Origin: Nymphaea colorata
Taxonomy: Eukaryota; Streptophyta; Magnoliopsida; Nymphaeales; Nymphaeaceae
Direction: 5' to 3'
DNA: 64,000 bases
Assembly (NCBI RefSeq): GCF_008831285.2
Contig: NC_045148.1
Span: 17,725,002-17,789,001 of the forward strand
The stretch's first letter is position 1. The number at the start of each line of letters is the position of its first letter. The notes under the pieces were generated by a model. It saw nothing but the letters and a program-made list of their open reading frames with translations, was not told the origin of the DNA and did not search any database. This document shows, in pieces, positions 47,921-60,799 of the stretch. The position numbers and the translations under genes are program-made.

Positions 47921-48306
47921 TAGGGATTTGAATTTTTAAGTATGTCAATATATTTGATTTGGATCGGTTAAGATATAGAAAGACAAATTAATATTTAATT
48001 AAGAAATTAGATCGGATTCGGATTTAAGAAATAATAATGGATCGGATTCAGATTCGAATGCAGATAGAAATAAATATATGATTGGAGTTGAATTGGTCGG
48101 ATACAGTTCAAAATTCAGATTCGGAGTTGGATATGAATGTAAAAATCAGATTAAGAATGTGAAATCGAATTTCAAGTTTGAATTCTGATATGACCTTTCC
48201 TTGTTTGTATTCGAATCTGAATTGGAATATGAATGTGTGAACATTAAAAAAAGCAAATATGGTTAAATGTTATCCTATTCGAATCCGATTGGTTGACATC
48301 CCTATT
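47921..48306. repeat. GAATCCGAAT-rich dispersed element
   Basis: Rich in GGATTCGGATT and GAATCTGAATT words, with TAGGGAT near the left end and ATCCCTA at the right, so it may be an old hAT-type MITE. A shorter, diverged relative lies at about 1950-2125, sharing GAATATGAAT followed by a (A)n-GTGAATGTGGTTAAA-like segment. No target-site duplication is evident. Confidence 0.4.
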
Positions 48307-49162
48307 TAAATTCAACTCATCTTTCAATCACATCGGTGTTGCCCTACTTCTCAACTTCTCAAGTTGTGGGGGAATAGAATTCTTATAGTATGAGTCAGTG
48401 GAACAACCATGTGAGACCGTAGACATAGGAGAATTTTGGCATCCAAACTACCTAAACATATTTTATGTGTTTTCTTTGAGTGAATGATAGAGAGGACCTG
48501 CATCCTAACAATACGAAGGGGTTTCAGTTAATTTGGTGTAGTTGAACGGAATCCTAATCATAACAAAGTAATAAAACCGAACCAGCTGCCATTATTCACG
48601 AGCTTAAACACCTCTAGATTCCTACAAAATGTCTAAGAAGTAAACGTACTCAATATAATGAAAGGGAATGTTGCAAAACCCTCATTTTCTGGCGCTAATA
48701 ACTTAACCACAGTAATGGGGTACCTAGCTTCACAACTGAGCCCTTTGAGTAACCAAAAGCAGGATAGATTAATGGTGGGCAACATGGGAGTTTGTGATAG
48801 GTAGTTGAGTATTGGTTCCATAATGGGCCGGACACTAGTGCCGGCCTTATATATATATAGCTTTGGCTATATATATATATATATATATAGTTTTGTAGAG
48901 TAATTAGGACCGTCTGATCTAAAAGAAAAATAAGGGGAAAAAAAGTGATTGGTATTTTTGTCATATAATATTACTTTACACTTTTTTCTCTTTTTTCTTT
49001 CAATTATGAAAAAAAGTGATTGGTAGTTTTGTTTTTCTTTCAATTATTTATTTGTTTTAGATGGATGACATTAATTGGATGGTTGAATGACTGTAGATAG
49101 TTGTAGAAGATGTATGTATTTATATATATACACCTTCCTTGGCATACAACATTAGCAATTGG

Positions 49163-49292
49163 TTCACTTAAAAACTCTTAGCGCATTGTCCATGACTTCC
49201 TTGAAAACTTTTCATGTATTGTCGATGGTACCCTTAAAAACTCTTCGCGTGTCACCTGTGGCACCCTTACAAATTCTTGGCATGTCGCTAAG
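49163..49292. repeat. Four degenerate tandem copies of a 32-35-bp unit
   Basis: Successive copies contain CCCTTAAAAACTCTT-like cores followed by a TTGTC/GTCAC-like word and TGG. They are considerably diverged from each other. Confidence 0.6.
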
Positions 49293-51355
49293 AGTTTATG
49301 AGAGATTATAATATGAAGTATTGAGGTTTCAAATATAAGTGGACATCAAACCAGGTACTCTATGGATATAAAGTTGATGGTCGGCCTCATCACGGTAACT
49401 AAGTGGGCCGGGCTTGGTCACTGGCAAAAGTTTCAAGACAGCCTGAGCCAACTTTGTCGAGCATAGAACTGGCACGGCCCACCAGATGCCCAACCTTACT
49501 CACATGGGTTTGCCACTCTGTTCTGTAACAATTCCTCCTTCATGCCTAAAATTCCAAAGAGATCATCACAATTAGCCTTCACAAAAGCCCAAGCAAGGAG
49601 CACCTCTATGGCATTTTTAGGAGGATTCCTGTTTTGATTTTGTTTTGATTTTCCCTGAGATCGAGCCCTTGGAAGTAAGGATGGAGCGACAGGGGCCTTC
49701 TCCCCCCACCCTCCACACCAACTATTTTTTATAATTTACATGTAAATTTTAAAAAAATTTGTTTATTCTACATAAAAAATATTAAAAATTATGTATCGGC
49801 TCTTGTTAAAAATTTGAAACTATAATTCGATCTCTCTTCCTCACAGTTTTTTTTTTTTTTTTTCACTTACCTCATTCTTTCTTCAACATTGTAGCAAGTT
49901 AGGAAGCACAAAGCGGCACCGTTCTCTGCAACATCTGTTCACATGGCCATAATTAACTTATGTCCAGCTGCTGCTCCCATGTTGGAAATGATTTTTTTTG
50001 CTGATGAGCTCGTCTGCCGCACAATGAAAATGCTTTTCTGTGGGTTGCTTTTGTCCTCAACCATTTATGGAAATGCGGTGCAGTAAATTCATCCACAGTG
50101 AAATGACGGAAGAAAATTCAAGGATCAGCATGGTGTCTGCGATCAGAAGAAACAGCGACTTAGCAGAGAGAACCCGAATATAACAGAGGAACAAAGAATG
50201 ACAGAAGCGCAAAACCCTGCCGAAAGTTGTTTTTACTCACCTATTGAGGGTTGCTGATGATCTTTTATGAGTTGATCATTGGATCGTTCTTTGGCAAAAG
50301 TATAAAAAAAAAAATTGAGTAGAGAAATTTTTGTTCGAAAAGTTAAGAAACAATTTGTTGAACTCATAGCTACAAATATATGTGGGCAAGAAAGAAGAAG
50401 CTAGAAAGATGGCCAAAATGTAAAAAACAAAGTAAAAAATAACAATCTGGTAATTAAAAGCTATAAAAAAATCTGAAAAAAAATAAAAATAGGAAAAACA
50501 AAAAAAAATGAAAAAAGCACATACTTTTTTTCGTTTTTGGCATTTTTTAAACATTTTTAATGATTTTTTTTTAAATCGTATTTTTTGTGGCTATCGTTCA
50601 ACATAAACAAGGTGCGTAGGTCTGGTCTGGCATTCGAGAGAGTCAATATTTTGGTGGAAATGATGCAACCTGTTTCTTCGACTCGAGTTGAGATAGAGCC
50701 TAGCTAGCATGATGAATTTGGATCACATTAGGATTTGATAAGTCTGAATAATTAGGATTTGAAGCATCGTTTAATATCAGATTCAATTTAGTTTAGACCA
50801 AAATCAAAACCGAATATAGTTTTAAATTGTTACATGTGAAGTGCATTTCCTTCCATTTTTAATAATATCCGTTATGTTTTTCGTCACTTTTTTTTTTTCT
50901 TATATCCGGTCATGTTCAAACATTTTCGGATTTCGGGTTCAGTTGAGTCATAAGTAGAACTTTGGACTCGGGTTGGCATATTGCAGACTGGGTCTGAGTC
51001 GATACGACCAGTCCGCCATGCCACCAGATGATGAGAATGCCCCTGTAACTCGATGGGTCGAGATTTGCTGTTATTTCTCGTCAACACAAAGCCAACGATT
51101 CATTCATTTACATTTCAACTCTTTCCTTGTAGAAAGAAGAAAGTTCTTTGAAGCAACTATTTGTGAACTCCTTTACAGTGCTACTGTCATGCTTTGCCAC
51201 AGAAACCTGCACCTTGCTGCCGTATCTGCAGAAGAGTTCCTTCTTCCAGGCGTTTCCTGCCCTCTGGAATTGCCTTAACCATGGGAATAGCTTCATTTTA
51301 TCATGCACAGTTCGTATGACCTTTGAACAGTTGAAGTTAATGCACACCTAAGGGA

Positions 51356-51379
51356 AAGAGAGAGAGAGAGAGAGAGAGG
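51356..51379. repeat. Short GA microsatellite
   Basis: GA run of about 24 bp just downstream of the stop codon of PIF-like copy B, in its presumed 3' untranslated region. Confidence 0.85.
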
Positions 51380-51401
51380 AGAGCACTTACTATCTTCATC
51401 T

Positions 51402-54400
51402 CTATACTTTGCCTTTGCCTTTGCCTTTCTCATCATTGAACGATGAGTCTTGCCTTACATGAGCAGAAGTATTTGCAGTCATTTGGCGCGTGAACTGCAG
51501 AATGATTTCATAAGAAAAGTGAAAATTGATGCTTTTAATAAGAAAAATGATTCCATAAGCTAATTAGTTACGCACGTCTGTTGTGAGGTAGATCATGCAT
51601 ATCGTGATATCAGCTTTTAACTACTGTAAAATGTCCTGAATAGCTGTTTATTTGAGTGATTTCTACCAAACGTTTTTCCTGTTTCAGAAAAGCTGAATAA
51701 AGAACCTGAATAGGCATTCCCAGATGTTGATACTGGGAAGGATTGAGAAGCCGGTAGTATAAGTTGGCAGGGAAATGAACTAGTGGAAAACATGACAAGT
51801 TGTACGTCCATGGCGGTGGTGGAGCCCTTGAAGCTGATGGCTGTGCTAATTGTGGGAGAACAGAGGTCACACCCTGCATCCCCTGTTGCAGCAATGGCGG
51901 AAACTGTTGGTATTGGGGAAAATGCTGCGGTGCAGCCGCCATAGACGCCAAATTGGTGGCCTGTAGAGTCATCTTCATTGACATGATCTGCTCAACAAAA
52001 AACGGAAGCAAAACTAAGACTTCGGTCTATTAACATCTTCATTTGTTTGAGCTCTAGAAGATTGCCAAAGAACAGAGAAGTGGTTAGCTTGAGTTTTGTC
52101 GGAAAGAAAAAGGAAACGATGCTTTAATCTTTTGGTAGCTCTTTAACATATATGTATAAGATACGAGTTCTTTGTACTTGCGGGTCCATTTAGTTAAATA
52201 CTTTACGTTCACAAAAAGAAACCTTTTATGTAAAGATAAAAATTATAATTAAAAAAAAAGTAAAAAGATTAGAAGGGGCAATTTAAAAGAAAATTACCAA
52301 AATGTCCCCCTATTTTTGAGGCATATACAAGTTGCGTGCAACTAACAGCGCACGCAATTCACCGTCTCTTCCTTTGTTTTTTGGCCTATAAAAGTGGGGT
52401 TTCTTCTTTCAAGGGGGCATCTTAATCATTTTAACCTACAACTGTCTTGATTTTGTCTTAGTTGAGGAAAAACAGAGGAACTAAAAAATTGTGGAAAAGA
52501 GGAAAGCAGACAAATTAAAAATTAACCAATAAAGTGGGACCATTATGGAAAAAACTTCTTCGTGACGTGATCTCATTAAGAAACGTAGTTGCCAGTGATG
52601 TCATTACCGAGGACAAGACATTGCCTCACGATTTTGCATGGGAAGTCTCTCCAGTAAATGAAACATGATACAGAAGATGAAGGGCTGCCAAGGGTTGCAT
52701 GTAGGGATGTATACAGATAAGACTTGGGTTCCGTTCAGCCCTTTTTCCGAATCGGACGGGTGAGATGGAGATTATTTCCAAGTCTGAAGATGAAAGCTGC
52801 AATTGCAAGTTATGGAGGCGTAGTAATCTGTCATGGGAGAATGACAGGTCTGCATAAAAGTGGAAAGATAATTCAGAGAGTCTGTTTTAGAGAGAGAGAT
52901 CGAAGACTAGTTTGTGCATTGTGGTGGAATAGAGAAGAGGAAAGCTATTGGGGCCCCGGGCTTGTGAAGCAGGAGCTGGAAGGGACATGAGTGAGATGTT
53001 GCTTCTGAATCGATGGCTACAAACTTGGTATCCTGGTTTGATGGGGTATGTAAGGGCGACCGGGTGAGGTATACCTGGTTTGATGCATGACGGTTTTGGT
53101 GCTTAGTATCCTGTAAATAAGTTTTTGTGTGTTCATATTATTTTGTTGAAATTATTGGCAGATTTAGATTTAAGTCTTATTTTTGTAAAACCAAATTCAG
53201 TCAGATTCGACTAGTATCAAATCCAATATATATATGCAATCTGGTTAGAATCTTTACTGCTGGATAGTGTTGCTTTTTATCAAATCTTTAGGCGTATGTC
53301 TTAAAAATTGTTAATATTACCTCAATATAGTCAGTAGGATTTAGAGAAGCGGGAAAAGTGAAGTTTCAAAAAGGAAAGTAGGTTTGCTGGCTTTGTCTTT
53401 TGGATATCAGAAAAGTAAAAGTACAGTGGGAAGCTTACCTGAAGCTGCTGCTGAAGAGATTTCATGTACTCAACTACCTCATGTAGCATGGAGGCTATAT
53501 CACGCTGCAAAATTCCATGGCAGAAGCAATATTCTCATCAACCAATCTATATATATGGCCTCAGCTTGATGTAACAAACAATTAAAAACAATAGTTTATT
53601 TCCCCTCTCTGTGAGCAGCCAAACTGCGTACACTACCGACCTTTCTCGCATTAGGTACAAGACCGTGCAGGGCTTCAATCTTCTTGTTGATCTTTTCCCT
53701 CCGTTTCTGCCAGCAGAATATCATAATAAAACCAATTAAACAACATAGTATGCATTCCCGTCCACTGCAGTTTAGCTGAAGCTAGCAGTAAAGATCATTC
53801 AATTTGAGAATGAAGTTTCATGGTATCAGGCCTTGGCAGGGATCAGAAATATTAATTAGTATTTAATTGATCCTGCAGTGAACGGCACTTGCCCTTTCCA
53901 TCAAACTTCGTGTCCTAACCGGTCGATGGCGTTTGTTAGAATCATCAGGCTTCTTATCGACTGTAAGTTCTTCTTCAACGTCGACATCCTGTCATCAAAA
54001 ATAATTTTCATAATCCACATAGAATTGGTATTTTTCTTCGTTAACTACTGATTAAAGAAGGATATGGCTTAATTAACTAATCGAACCAACCTTCTCATTA
54101 CATTCATCACTTGCACATCCTCGCCGAGTCCCACAACTGTTTGCTGCATCCTGGTTAGCTGGTGTCCAGGGCATATCAATGAGGGTTTCCCAGCTGCCAC
54201 ATCTGGAGATGCTTTTACATCTTGGCCCTTCAGACAGACTCAGAATGGAGTCTGTCGGCCGATCATAGCAGGCTCCCACCGATTCAGGCACGGGGTGTGA
54301 TGGCTCCGTCTGATTCATATTAAGACAAGGAGCAAGTCTTGAGCAAGAGGGCTCACTCTCCCAGTCAAGAGTAGGCTGCTCCATAACATCAATTAACTGT

Positions 54401-54522
54401 TGAAAAGGACTTGGTAGGGCCATGGCATCAAGGTCTGGGTGAATTATACTTGATGTTGGTAGCATCTCTCTGAGCTGATCAGTTTGAACATCCCAGAGAT
54501 CAGAATTGTCATGGTGGTTCAT
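51402..54522 (-). CDS. PIF-like bHLH transcription factor (copy B), atypical basic region
   Basis: Second PIF-like factor on the same strand, about 4.3 kb from copy A. Six exons in phase 0 (54522-54091, 53988-53893, 53706-53641, 53504-53439, 51987-51706, 51494-51402) give 344 residues. Exon 2 ends in the basic region RPVRTRSLMER, exon 3 has KRREKINKKIEALHGLVPNARK, exon 4 has DIASMLHEVVEYMKSLQQQLQ, and exon 5 starts IMSMKM, like the MMSMG stretch of PIFs. At the 5-9-13 E-box contacts the His is replaced by Arg while Glu and Arg remain, so DNA binding may be altered or lost, as in HFR1-like or other atypical bHLH proteins. Intron 2 must use a GC donor (GCAAGT at 53892-53887), because the nearby GT breaks the frame. 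The C-terminus is DEKGKGKGKV. No clear phytochrome-binding motif is visible. Confidence 0.85.
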
Positions 54523-56020
54523 GGTTGAAGAGAAGGAAGATAAAAAGAAAAGCGAATCTATAGCTACTCTAACTTGAAGATGCAGGTGACAATTTATATG
54601 CGCATTTTAGAATTGGTCATGTTGGTGTCGAAATTGTGGGTAGCTGCACATCGTCTTGTGTCATATTGTTTGTCACCATCACCATCTATCATAATGAAAA
54701 ATAGTTTTAAGCGTTGGAAAATGTGAGATATAGTTGCTCATTTTTTAATGACATATTGTTTGTCTCTACTAGTGGCTTTGTCTGGTTCACGGATGCAAGG
54801 ATGAGTATCACTCGAGGCTCGGTGGCCAAGGCAGAAAGGTTCATGGGAAGCGCTGGAGCGGATGTCAGGGTGCGCAAATTGGCCGGACCTGTAACGGCTG
54901 ATGCGGATGAAGCCAAAGTCTCAAGCTCCTCTGCAGGCCATAAGAGTAAAACGCCTCTCTCTCGATGAAGTCATCCGCAGTTAGCTGGGACGTAGTTGCT
55001 GCTACCCGACACGGTTAAGGCTGCATGGCTTGGTTGTCTCGAGCAGGGTGAACTTTGATGTCTATCTGCTCAGTTTCGGATAGAAATTTCTAGAATGTGA
55101 GATTTGTCAAAGGACTGACGCAGAAGAACTTTAATTTCTTGGCCTTACCCTTTTGATGGCTTTAAATTCCCAAAAGATATCGGGCTGTAGGCTAACTTTG
55201 ATAGGTTTCAAGGAGATTCTGATCACACCACCATACGAAGAAAGGAAGACATATGCATGATAAGAAAATTGGCACCAAGATAGAAGGAAAGGGAGACACG
55301 AGTGTTAAGCAAATCAATACAGCTTGTAAAGATCAAAGCCAAGGTAATTGTAGAGCGGATTTGTTGCCTCTTGTTGAGGAGAACGCTACTCATGATGTAC
55401 CTTAAAAAGGTTTCATCGTGGGAACCTCTATCGCATTGAGTTTCAGAGGTAGAGAGGAAGAACCGTAGACTTTAACTGTTTAACACGTTAACTTATCTTG
55501 CTTTCTCTTTTGTGTGCTTGACGTTTTCACTCGGCAATGGAAATAAATAATTAAGCAAATATGTGCCCACTACTTAGAAAACTTCTGTTCTTGTGGAGCC
55601 ACCTGGCTAATGATATCACATTCACCATTTTTTTCTACTATGATGAATCTGTCAAGTGACAGGGTTGTTAATTATATGATCCTCTATAAGGTTTCATGGT
55701 TTCTTCTGCTTCATGATGTGCTTCTTCCTGCAAATCAGCGGCAGGGGGCACCTGGTCTTCTATGGGGTAGACCAGTCATTTTAAACAATTGTCCGGTTAC
55801 GTACTAAATCGTTTGTGAACAAACTGGATTAAATGGAACATAAACCGGAATACAAAGACAAGCTAATTGACCATTGAAAATCTATTGTTAGATTGCTAAA
55901 AGCCATCCACTAAAATCCTTGACTGAAAGATCCAAAAACCATCACGCATGAACATGGAGACTATTTCTTAGACTCACATCGTCTCCATCAAACAGTAGAA
56001 ATAATTCTATGTTCTGCATG
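54523..56020. other. Upstream region of PIF-like copy B
   Basis: A TATA-like CATATAAATT on the minus strand at about 54592-54602, roughly 70 bases from the start codon, is the likely core promoter of copy B. A segment at 54707-54968 is open on both strands without a recognisable domain. No other gene is supported. Confidence 0.45.
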
Positions 56021-56218
56021 TTATGCACCGCAGCCGGCGCCGCACTCTGCCCCGCAGGAAGACCCTCCGGCAGCTGTGGTTGCTCGGTCCTTTTCTGCAC
56101 CAACCGCGCACGAGAATATGACGGTGGAGATGAGGATGATGGTAACAAAAGCCATCCACAGGAACAAGAAATCATTGTGAAGCCCATTGACTCCTGCCTC
56201 CTTCCACATTCTTTCCAT
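56021..56218 (-). CDS. Small single-pass membrane protein with Gly/Cys-rich tail
   Basis: 65 residues from the Met at 56218. A short polar start (MERMWKEAGVNGLHND) is followed by one membrane span (about 17-41, FLFLWMAFVTIILISTVIFS), a short charged linker and a tail ending SSCGAECGAGCGA. Short plant proteins of this build (polar start, one span, repeated Gly-Cys tail) are familiar, but I know no function. It sits in the opposite frame to longer, low-quality open frames, and its organised layout is why I prefer it. No intron is needed. Confidence 0.55.
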   Translation of the reverse strand: MERMWKEAGVNGLHNDFLFLWMAFVTIILISTVIFSCAVGAEKDRATTAAGGSSCGAECGAGCGA

Positions 56219-57853
56219 CGACTCTCACTCTCCCTTTTTCTCTGTTCTGCTCGGTTTCTTATGTTGACAGGCGGGCTTGAGTGTGTAGCTGCTGCAAGTG
56301 AACTTGAAAACAGGAACTGTTTCACCATTTATAGGCTGCAAGAAGGAGATTTACATAAAAAGAAATAGGTATGCCTCTCAAGGCAAATACTTATTTTGAC
56401 AAACACAAAGACCAACAACCACATTGATCTCCTCTTGATGAACTGAAAATCCCCTTTAACTGACATTGGTCTTTTATTTTGCTAGTCCATTCGGATCTTA
56501 TATCCTTGCGCCAAAACATGATGCATCTCCGAATTGATTGGCAAACAAGTTTTTTGATATAAAGCTGCAATGATCCTATTGCTAACTGAGCAACTAACTA
56601 GGAAATAAATTAAATAAAACCTATGATTGGTCGTCATAGCAAAAAAGAAAGAGATATTTTTCTTAAAGGAGAAAATCTTGTCTGGGTTCCTGTGGCTTGT
56701 GCATGGGCTGGGACGACTCCAATGGTGATCCACAATTCTGAGCACACCCTTTCCATCTGGAAACGAAAATAAAGCGAAAAAGGCATGATGGGTAAGGATT
56801 ATTTGAGTTGCTCGTCCCGTGTGGTTCCACACGACATGTCATTCAACTGGCTCAAATATCGATGCGTCTCGACCAAATCAAAGGACTTTTTCTTTTTCTG
56901 TCGGAATAGTAATGTTGCTGTGCCTTTTCCAAAGTTCATGCACCACTTCAATCCGTAAATAACCAGCTGCAGTTGTCTTCCATAACTAAGGACCTGCCAA
57001 GATCGAGATCAGAAGTTGAGAAGATGGGACCATTTTGTAATATTCTAAATCAGTTTACAAGTTGTGTGATCTAGCAGATTTATATTCTGAAGAGGTCCGA
57101 ATGGCCGATTTTGATCGTCCTTACCAAGCAAGTCAAAATTTGCAGGCACTTGCATATTCTTCACTTTTGGTCCACCAACAACAATCAAGAGACCACAATC
57201 CAACAGCAAAGATTCTCTTCTGGCCATGGAAAGCATGCCGATAGTGCCAACTGCCAATGCCTAAATATCTGTTTCCCAGAGATGGAGCTTCTGATATGGA
57301 GCACACAGGCGGCTTTCTGCTTTATAACTTTGACAATGGCTGTGCGATGACCCACCACCTGCTCACTGCGGCACCGCCCAACTGATGCTAGCTTCGGTCT
57401 TTTGAGCCGAAAGCAGGTAACAGTTGCAAAAGCAAGGTCTTAATCCGCGAAGGAGTTTCCCTGTTTTCTTTTTGGCCATGGAAAAATGTAGTATTCTTTC
57501 TCGATGACTAAAGCATGCATCGGTCGTTTCGTATTTGTGAAGTTGGCGATAGAATCTCGATGTGGATTGAAAATGCAGTCTGTAATCTACATTGAAAATG
57601 TAGTATATAACTAGTGATCTCTTCTTCTGCTGAGAACTAAAAAAGGTGTGGTGTTCTCTTTTCTCAGATTCATTTTCTTGGGTTTTCCTGGTGGAGTAGC
57701 TAGCCAGGGTTATGGCTACCGGTTTTGGCTCTATGAGAACTGCTTCTGCATCGTCCGTATTCTTTTCTGTAAATATGTAATACTTCATTGGAACTATTTG
57801 GTCTCAACATAGCTGTTTTTTCAGTGAGGGAGATGATTGGGACAAGAACGAGT
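56219..57853. other. Intergenic region before the copia LTR
   Basis: No firmly supported gene. A minus-strand frame at 57363-57788 (141 codons) is long for AT-rich DNA but shows no domain, and another at 57045-57257 has protein-like composition (LLLDCGLLIVVGGPK) without a match I know. Both may be chance. Confidence 0.4.
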
Positions 57854-58247
57854 TGTTGGACCTTTGCGACGAATCAAGATAGCGTACAAACGAAAATGCA
57901 GAAATTGAAAGACATTCATCGATCCATGTGTTTCATAGGGTAGAATTAGAACCTATAGAGGCGACCGCGGACTGAATGTCAACGGCTGTTGGTAGAACGG
58001 CTACAGCCCCATAGAGTCGTTCCCCTGCGGAGGTAGCGGCGGCAGCGGCAATGGGTTTATCTCCTCAGCCATAGCAGCCCAGTGATGGGGACAGACAATT
58101 CACGTATGGTTAAGGGGACCGATTACCCAAACAGTAAAACTGAATGTGTCTCACACCATCACAAGACACGAGTATTTATACTTAAGGATCCAAAACAGAT
58201 ATAGAGCCGTATCGACGTAGGACTATCCAGATGGGTAAATCCCAACA
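57854..58247 (-). mobile_element. 3' LTR of a Ty1-copia retrotransposon
   Basis: 394 bp bounded by TGTTGG at 57854 and CCAACA ending at 58247, a perfect 6-bp inverted repeat with TG...CA ends. On the minus strand it is preceded directly by the purine-rich tract AGTGGGAGAT. The element's coding remnants lie upstream on the minus strand (58449-60695). Its 5' LTR is not in the window, so the 5-bp flank CGAGT (57849-57853) has no partner to compare. Confidence 0.8.
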
Positions 58248-58262
58248 ATCTCCCACTAGTCC
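58248..58262 (-). other. Polypurine tract of the copia element
   Basis: The minus strand reads GGACTAGTGGGAGAT and runs straight into the LTR start TGTTGGG, the usual plus-strand priming site next to a copia 3' LTR. Confidence 0.75.
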
Positions 58263-58448
58263 ACGTTGATATCGAGGGTAAACAAAATGAATGGATTAGC
58301 CTTAAAATCCATTCAAAGGTCTCACCTTTGTTGTTTTATAAAACTTCTCAATAAACAAATGAGAATATAAAATAAATAAACAACAAACTTAATGAGAATC
58401 AACAAACTGTATGTGATCACATTCATAAATGTTTGTATAATAGTGTGT

Positions 58449-60695
58449 TTACATTGAAGTACACAAACTCATCCTTTTAAAATGTTCAAAAAACATACCA
58501 GATGCTAGCGCTTTAGTAAGAGGATCTGCAACCATATCTATAGTTCCAATGTGTTGAATACACACTAGTTGATTTTTTGTCCTTTCCTTAACAACAAAAT
58601 ACTTAAGTTCCATATGCTTACAAGAAATAGTACTTTTGTTGTTATTGGAAAATGACAGTGCACCTTCATTATCACAGTGAACCTTAAGTGGTCTATCAAT
58701 AGATTCAACTATTTTGAGCTGTGAAATGAAATTCTTTATCCAAATTGCCTGTGATGTATTCTCATATAATGCAATGAATTCTGCTTCCATAGTGTGAGCA
58801 GCAGTCACAGTCTGTTTTTTGCTCTCCCATGAGATGGCACCTGCTGATAGAAGAAAAACAAAACCAGTAGTAGACTTTCTACTATTGGTACATCCTCCAA
58901 GATCGGCGTCAGAATAGTCAATCACTTCTAAATGGTCCACCTTACGATATGTCAACATGTAATCTTTTGTCCCTTGTAAGTATCGCATGACTCTCTTTAC
59001 GGCCTTCCAATGTGTCATACCTGGATTAGATTGAAATCTACCAAGCATGCCAACAGTAAAGGAAATGTCAGTCATAGTGCAAATCTGCGCATATTGCAAG
59101 CTGCCAACCGCTGATACATATGGAATGTTGATCATTTGTGCCTTTTCATATTCGTCCCTTGGACAATCATTTAAACTCAATTTATCACCTTTAGCTATGG
59201 GTGCCGAAATGTGAGAACAATTCTCCATCCCATATCTTTTAAGAACTTTATTGATGTATGCTGATTGAGAGTGACTTAAAACACACTTAGATCTGTCTCG
59301 ACGAATCTCAATGTCGAGAACATATGAAGCCTCACCCATGTCCTTCATTTCAAAATGAGATACGAGAAAATGTTTGCTCTCTATTAGCAATTGAAGATCA
59401 TTTGAAGCAAGTAAAATGTCATCCACATATAAAGTCAAAATTATGAACTTACTCCCACATGTCTTAAGATACATACATCGATATGTTTTCTGTAAACCGA
59501 AAAGTCGTAATAACTTTGGAAGACTTAATGTACCATTGACGTGAGGCCTGTTTAAGTCCATAAATCACTTTATTAAGCTTGCAAACCAAATGATCTTTAC
59601 CACTCTCAGAAAACCCTTGAGGTTGATTCATATATACCTCTTCATTCAAATCACCATTTAAGAAAACTATTTTCACATCCATCTGATGTAGCTCTAAGTC
59701 AAAATGAGCTACAAGTGCAAGGACAATCCTCATTGACTCTTTAGTAGAGACAGATGAATATGTCTCATTATAGTCAATGCCCTCCATTTGTGTGAATCCT
59801 TTAGTAACCAATCTTGCCTTGTATCTCTCTATGTTGCCTTTAGAGTCCCAGTTGGTCTTATAGACTCATTTACACCCTACGGGTTTAACTCATTCAGGCA
59901 ACGACACAAGGCTCCATGTCTGGTTTTTAGCCATAGAGTCAAACTCTTCTTTCATGGTATTAATCTAGTACCTCTATTATTTGCTTTCAACAGCTTCAAT
60001 AAATGTGAAAGGGTCATCATCAACATCTATGAAATCACTAGGCTATTGTAGGTATACCACATAGTCTGATGATGGCAGATCTCTTGGCTCTTGCAGATCT
60101 ACGAACAGGTAATTGATCATTTTCAATTTGTATGTCTACATCCTGTTCGTGTTCATCAGTATGTTCTACATTTAATTCATCTGGATCTGATGCATTACCT
60201 CTTTGATTTGCATTCATGTCATCATGAGAGACAACATAATCATACACACTTGCATTCTCTTTAGCAGGTTTACTTTCAGTATCCTGTATTTTCTCAAAAA
60301 TGAGGTTTTGTAATGCATCTAGTCCAAATGAACCATCTTTCAAGAATTTAGCATTATCTGTTTCCACAATATGTGATGTATGAGATGGACAATAAAACCT
60401 ATAGCCTATCGATCTTTCTGGATAACCAATAAAGAAACCACTGGTTATTCTAGGAATGAAAGGCTTTTATGTAAGGGTTGTACAAGTTAGCTTCAGCAGA
60501 ACATCCTCATATGTGAATATAAGAGAGAGAAGGTTTCCTACCTGTCCACAATTCGTAAGGAGTTGTGGGAACAGCTTTAGTAGGAACCCTAGTTTGGATA
60601 TGCACTGCTGTCCTGAGAGCTTCACCCCACAAGGTTAGAGGGAGAGTGGAATAATTTATCATAGCTCGAATACACCATTTTGATAGTGTAATCAC
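58449..60695 (-). pseudogene. Broken Ty1-copia polyprotein (integrase end, RT, RNase H)
   Basis: From high to low coordinates: the end of the integrase region (60695-60507; TPYELWTGRKPSL), the linker with RRSARAKR (60367-60038), the reverse transcriptase (59811-59400; HQMDVKIVFLNGDL, then the catalytic YVDD), and the RNase H region (ending about 58449; YSDADLGGC and VADPLTKAL). It is dead: there are stop codons in the linker and in the segment before the RT core (about 59850-59880), and a frameshift within RT near 59480-59540. The gag, protease and most of integrase are missing, cut at about 60686 where an LTR-like sequence begins. Confidence 0.88.
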
Positions 60696-60799
60696 CCCAA
60701 ATTTTTCAAAAAAAGAGGGCTATTAAAATTTTAGGTCTATTATTTTTAAAATAAATTTTAAATCTAAGTTTAGATCCAAAATCCAAGTTTAGATCCAAA

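Larger units (their letters stand above)
47077..51401. other. Region between the two PIF-like genes
   Basis: No supported gene. It should contain the promoter of copy A (just above 47076) and the 3' flank of copy B (below 51402). Repeat content: a GAATCCGAAT-rich element at about 47921-48306 with TAGGGAT/ATCCCTA at its ends; an LTR-like relic ending CCTAACA near 48515; TA repeats near 48848-48892; a fourfold degenerate repeat at about 49163-49292; and an A-rich stretch at 50300-50570. A short frame at 47722-47923, open on both strands, is unrecognised. Confidence 0.5.

Noticed and set aside
53886-53892. GT donor (GTGCC) for intron 2 of PIF-like copy B
   Set aside because: Joining there to the helix-1 exon gives an early stop, whereas the GC donor keeps the conserved frame.
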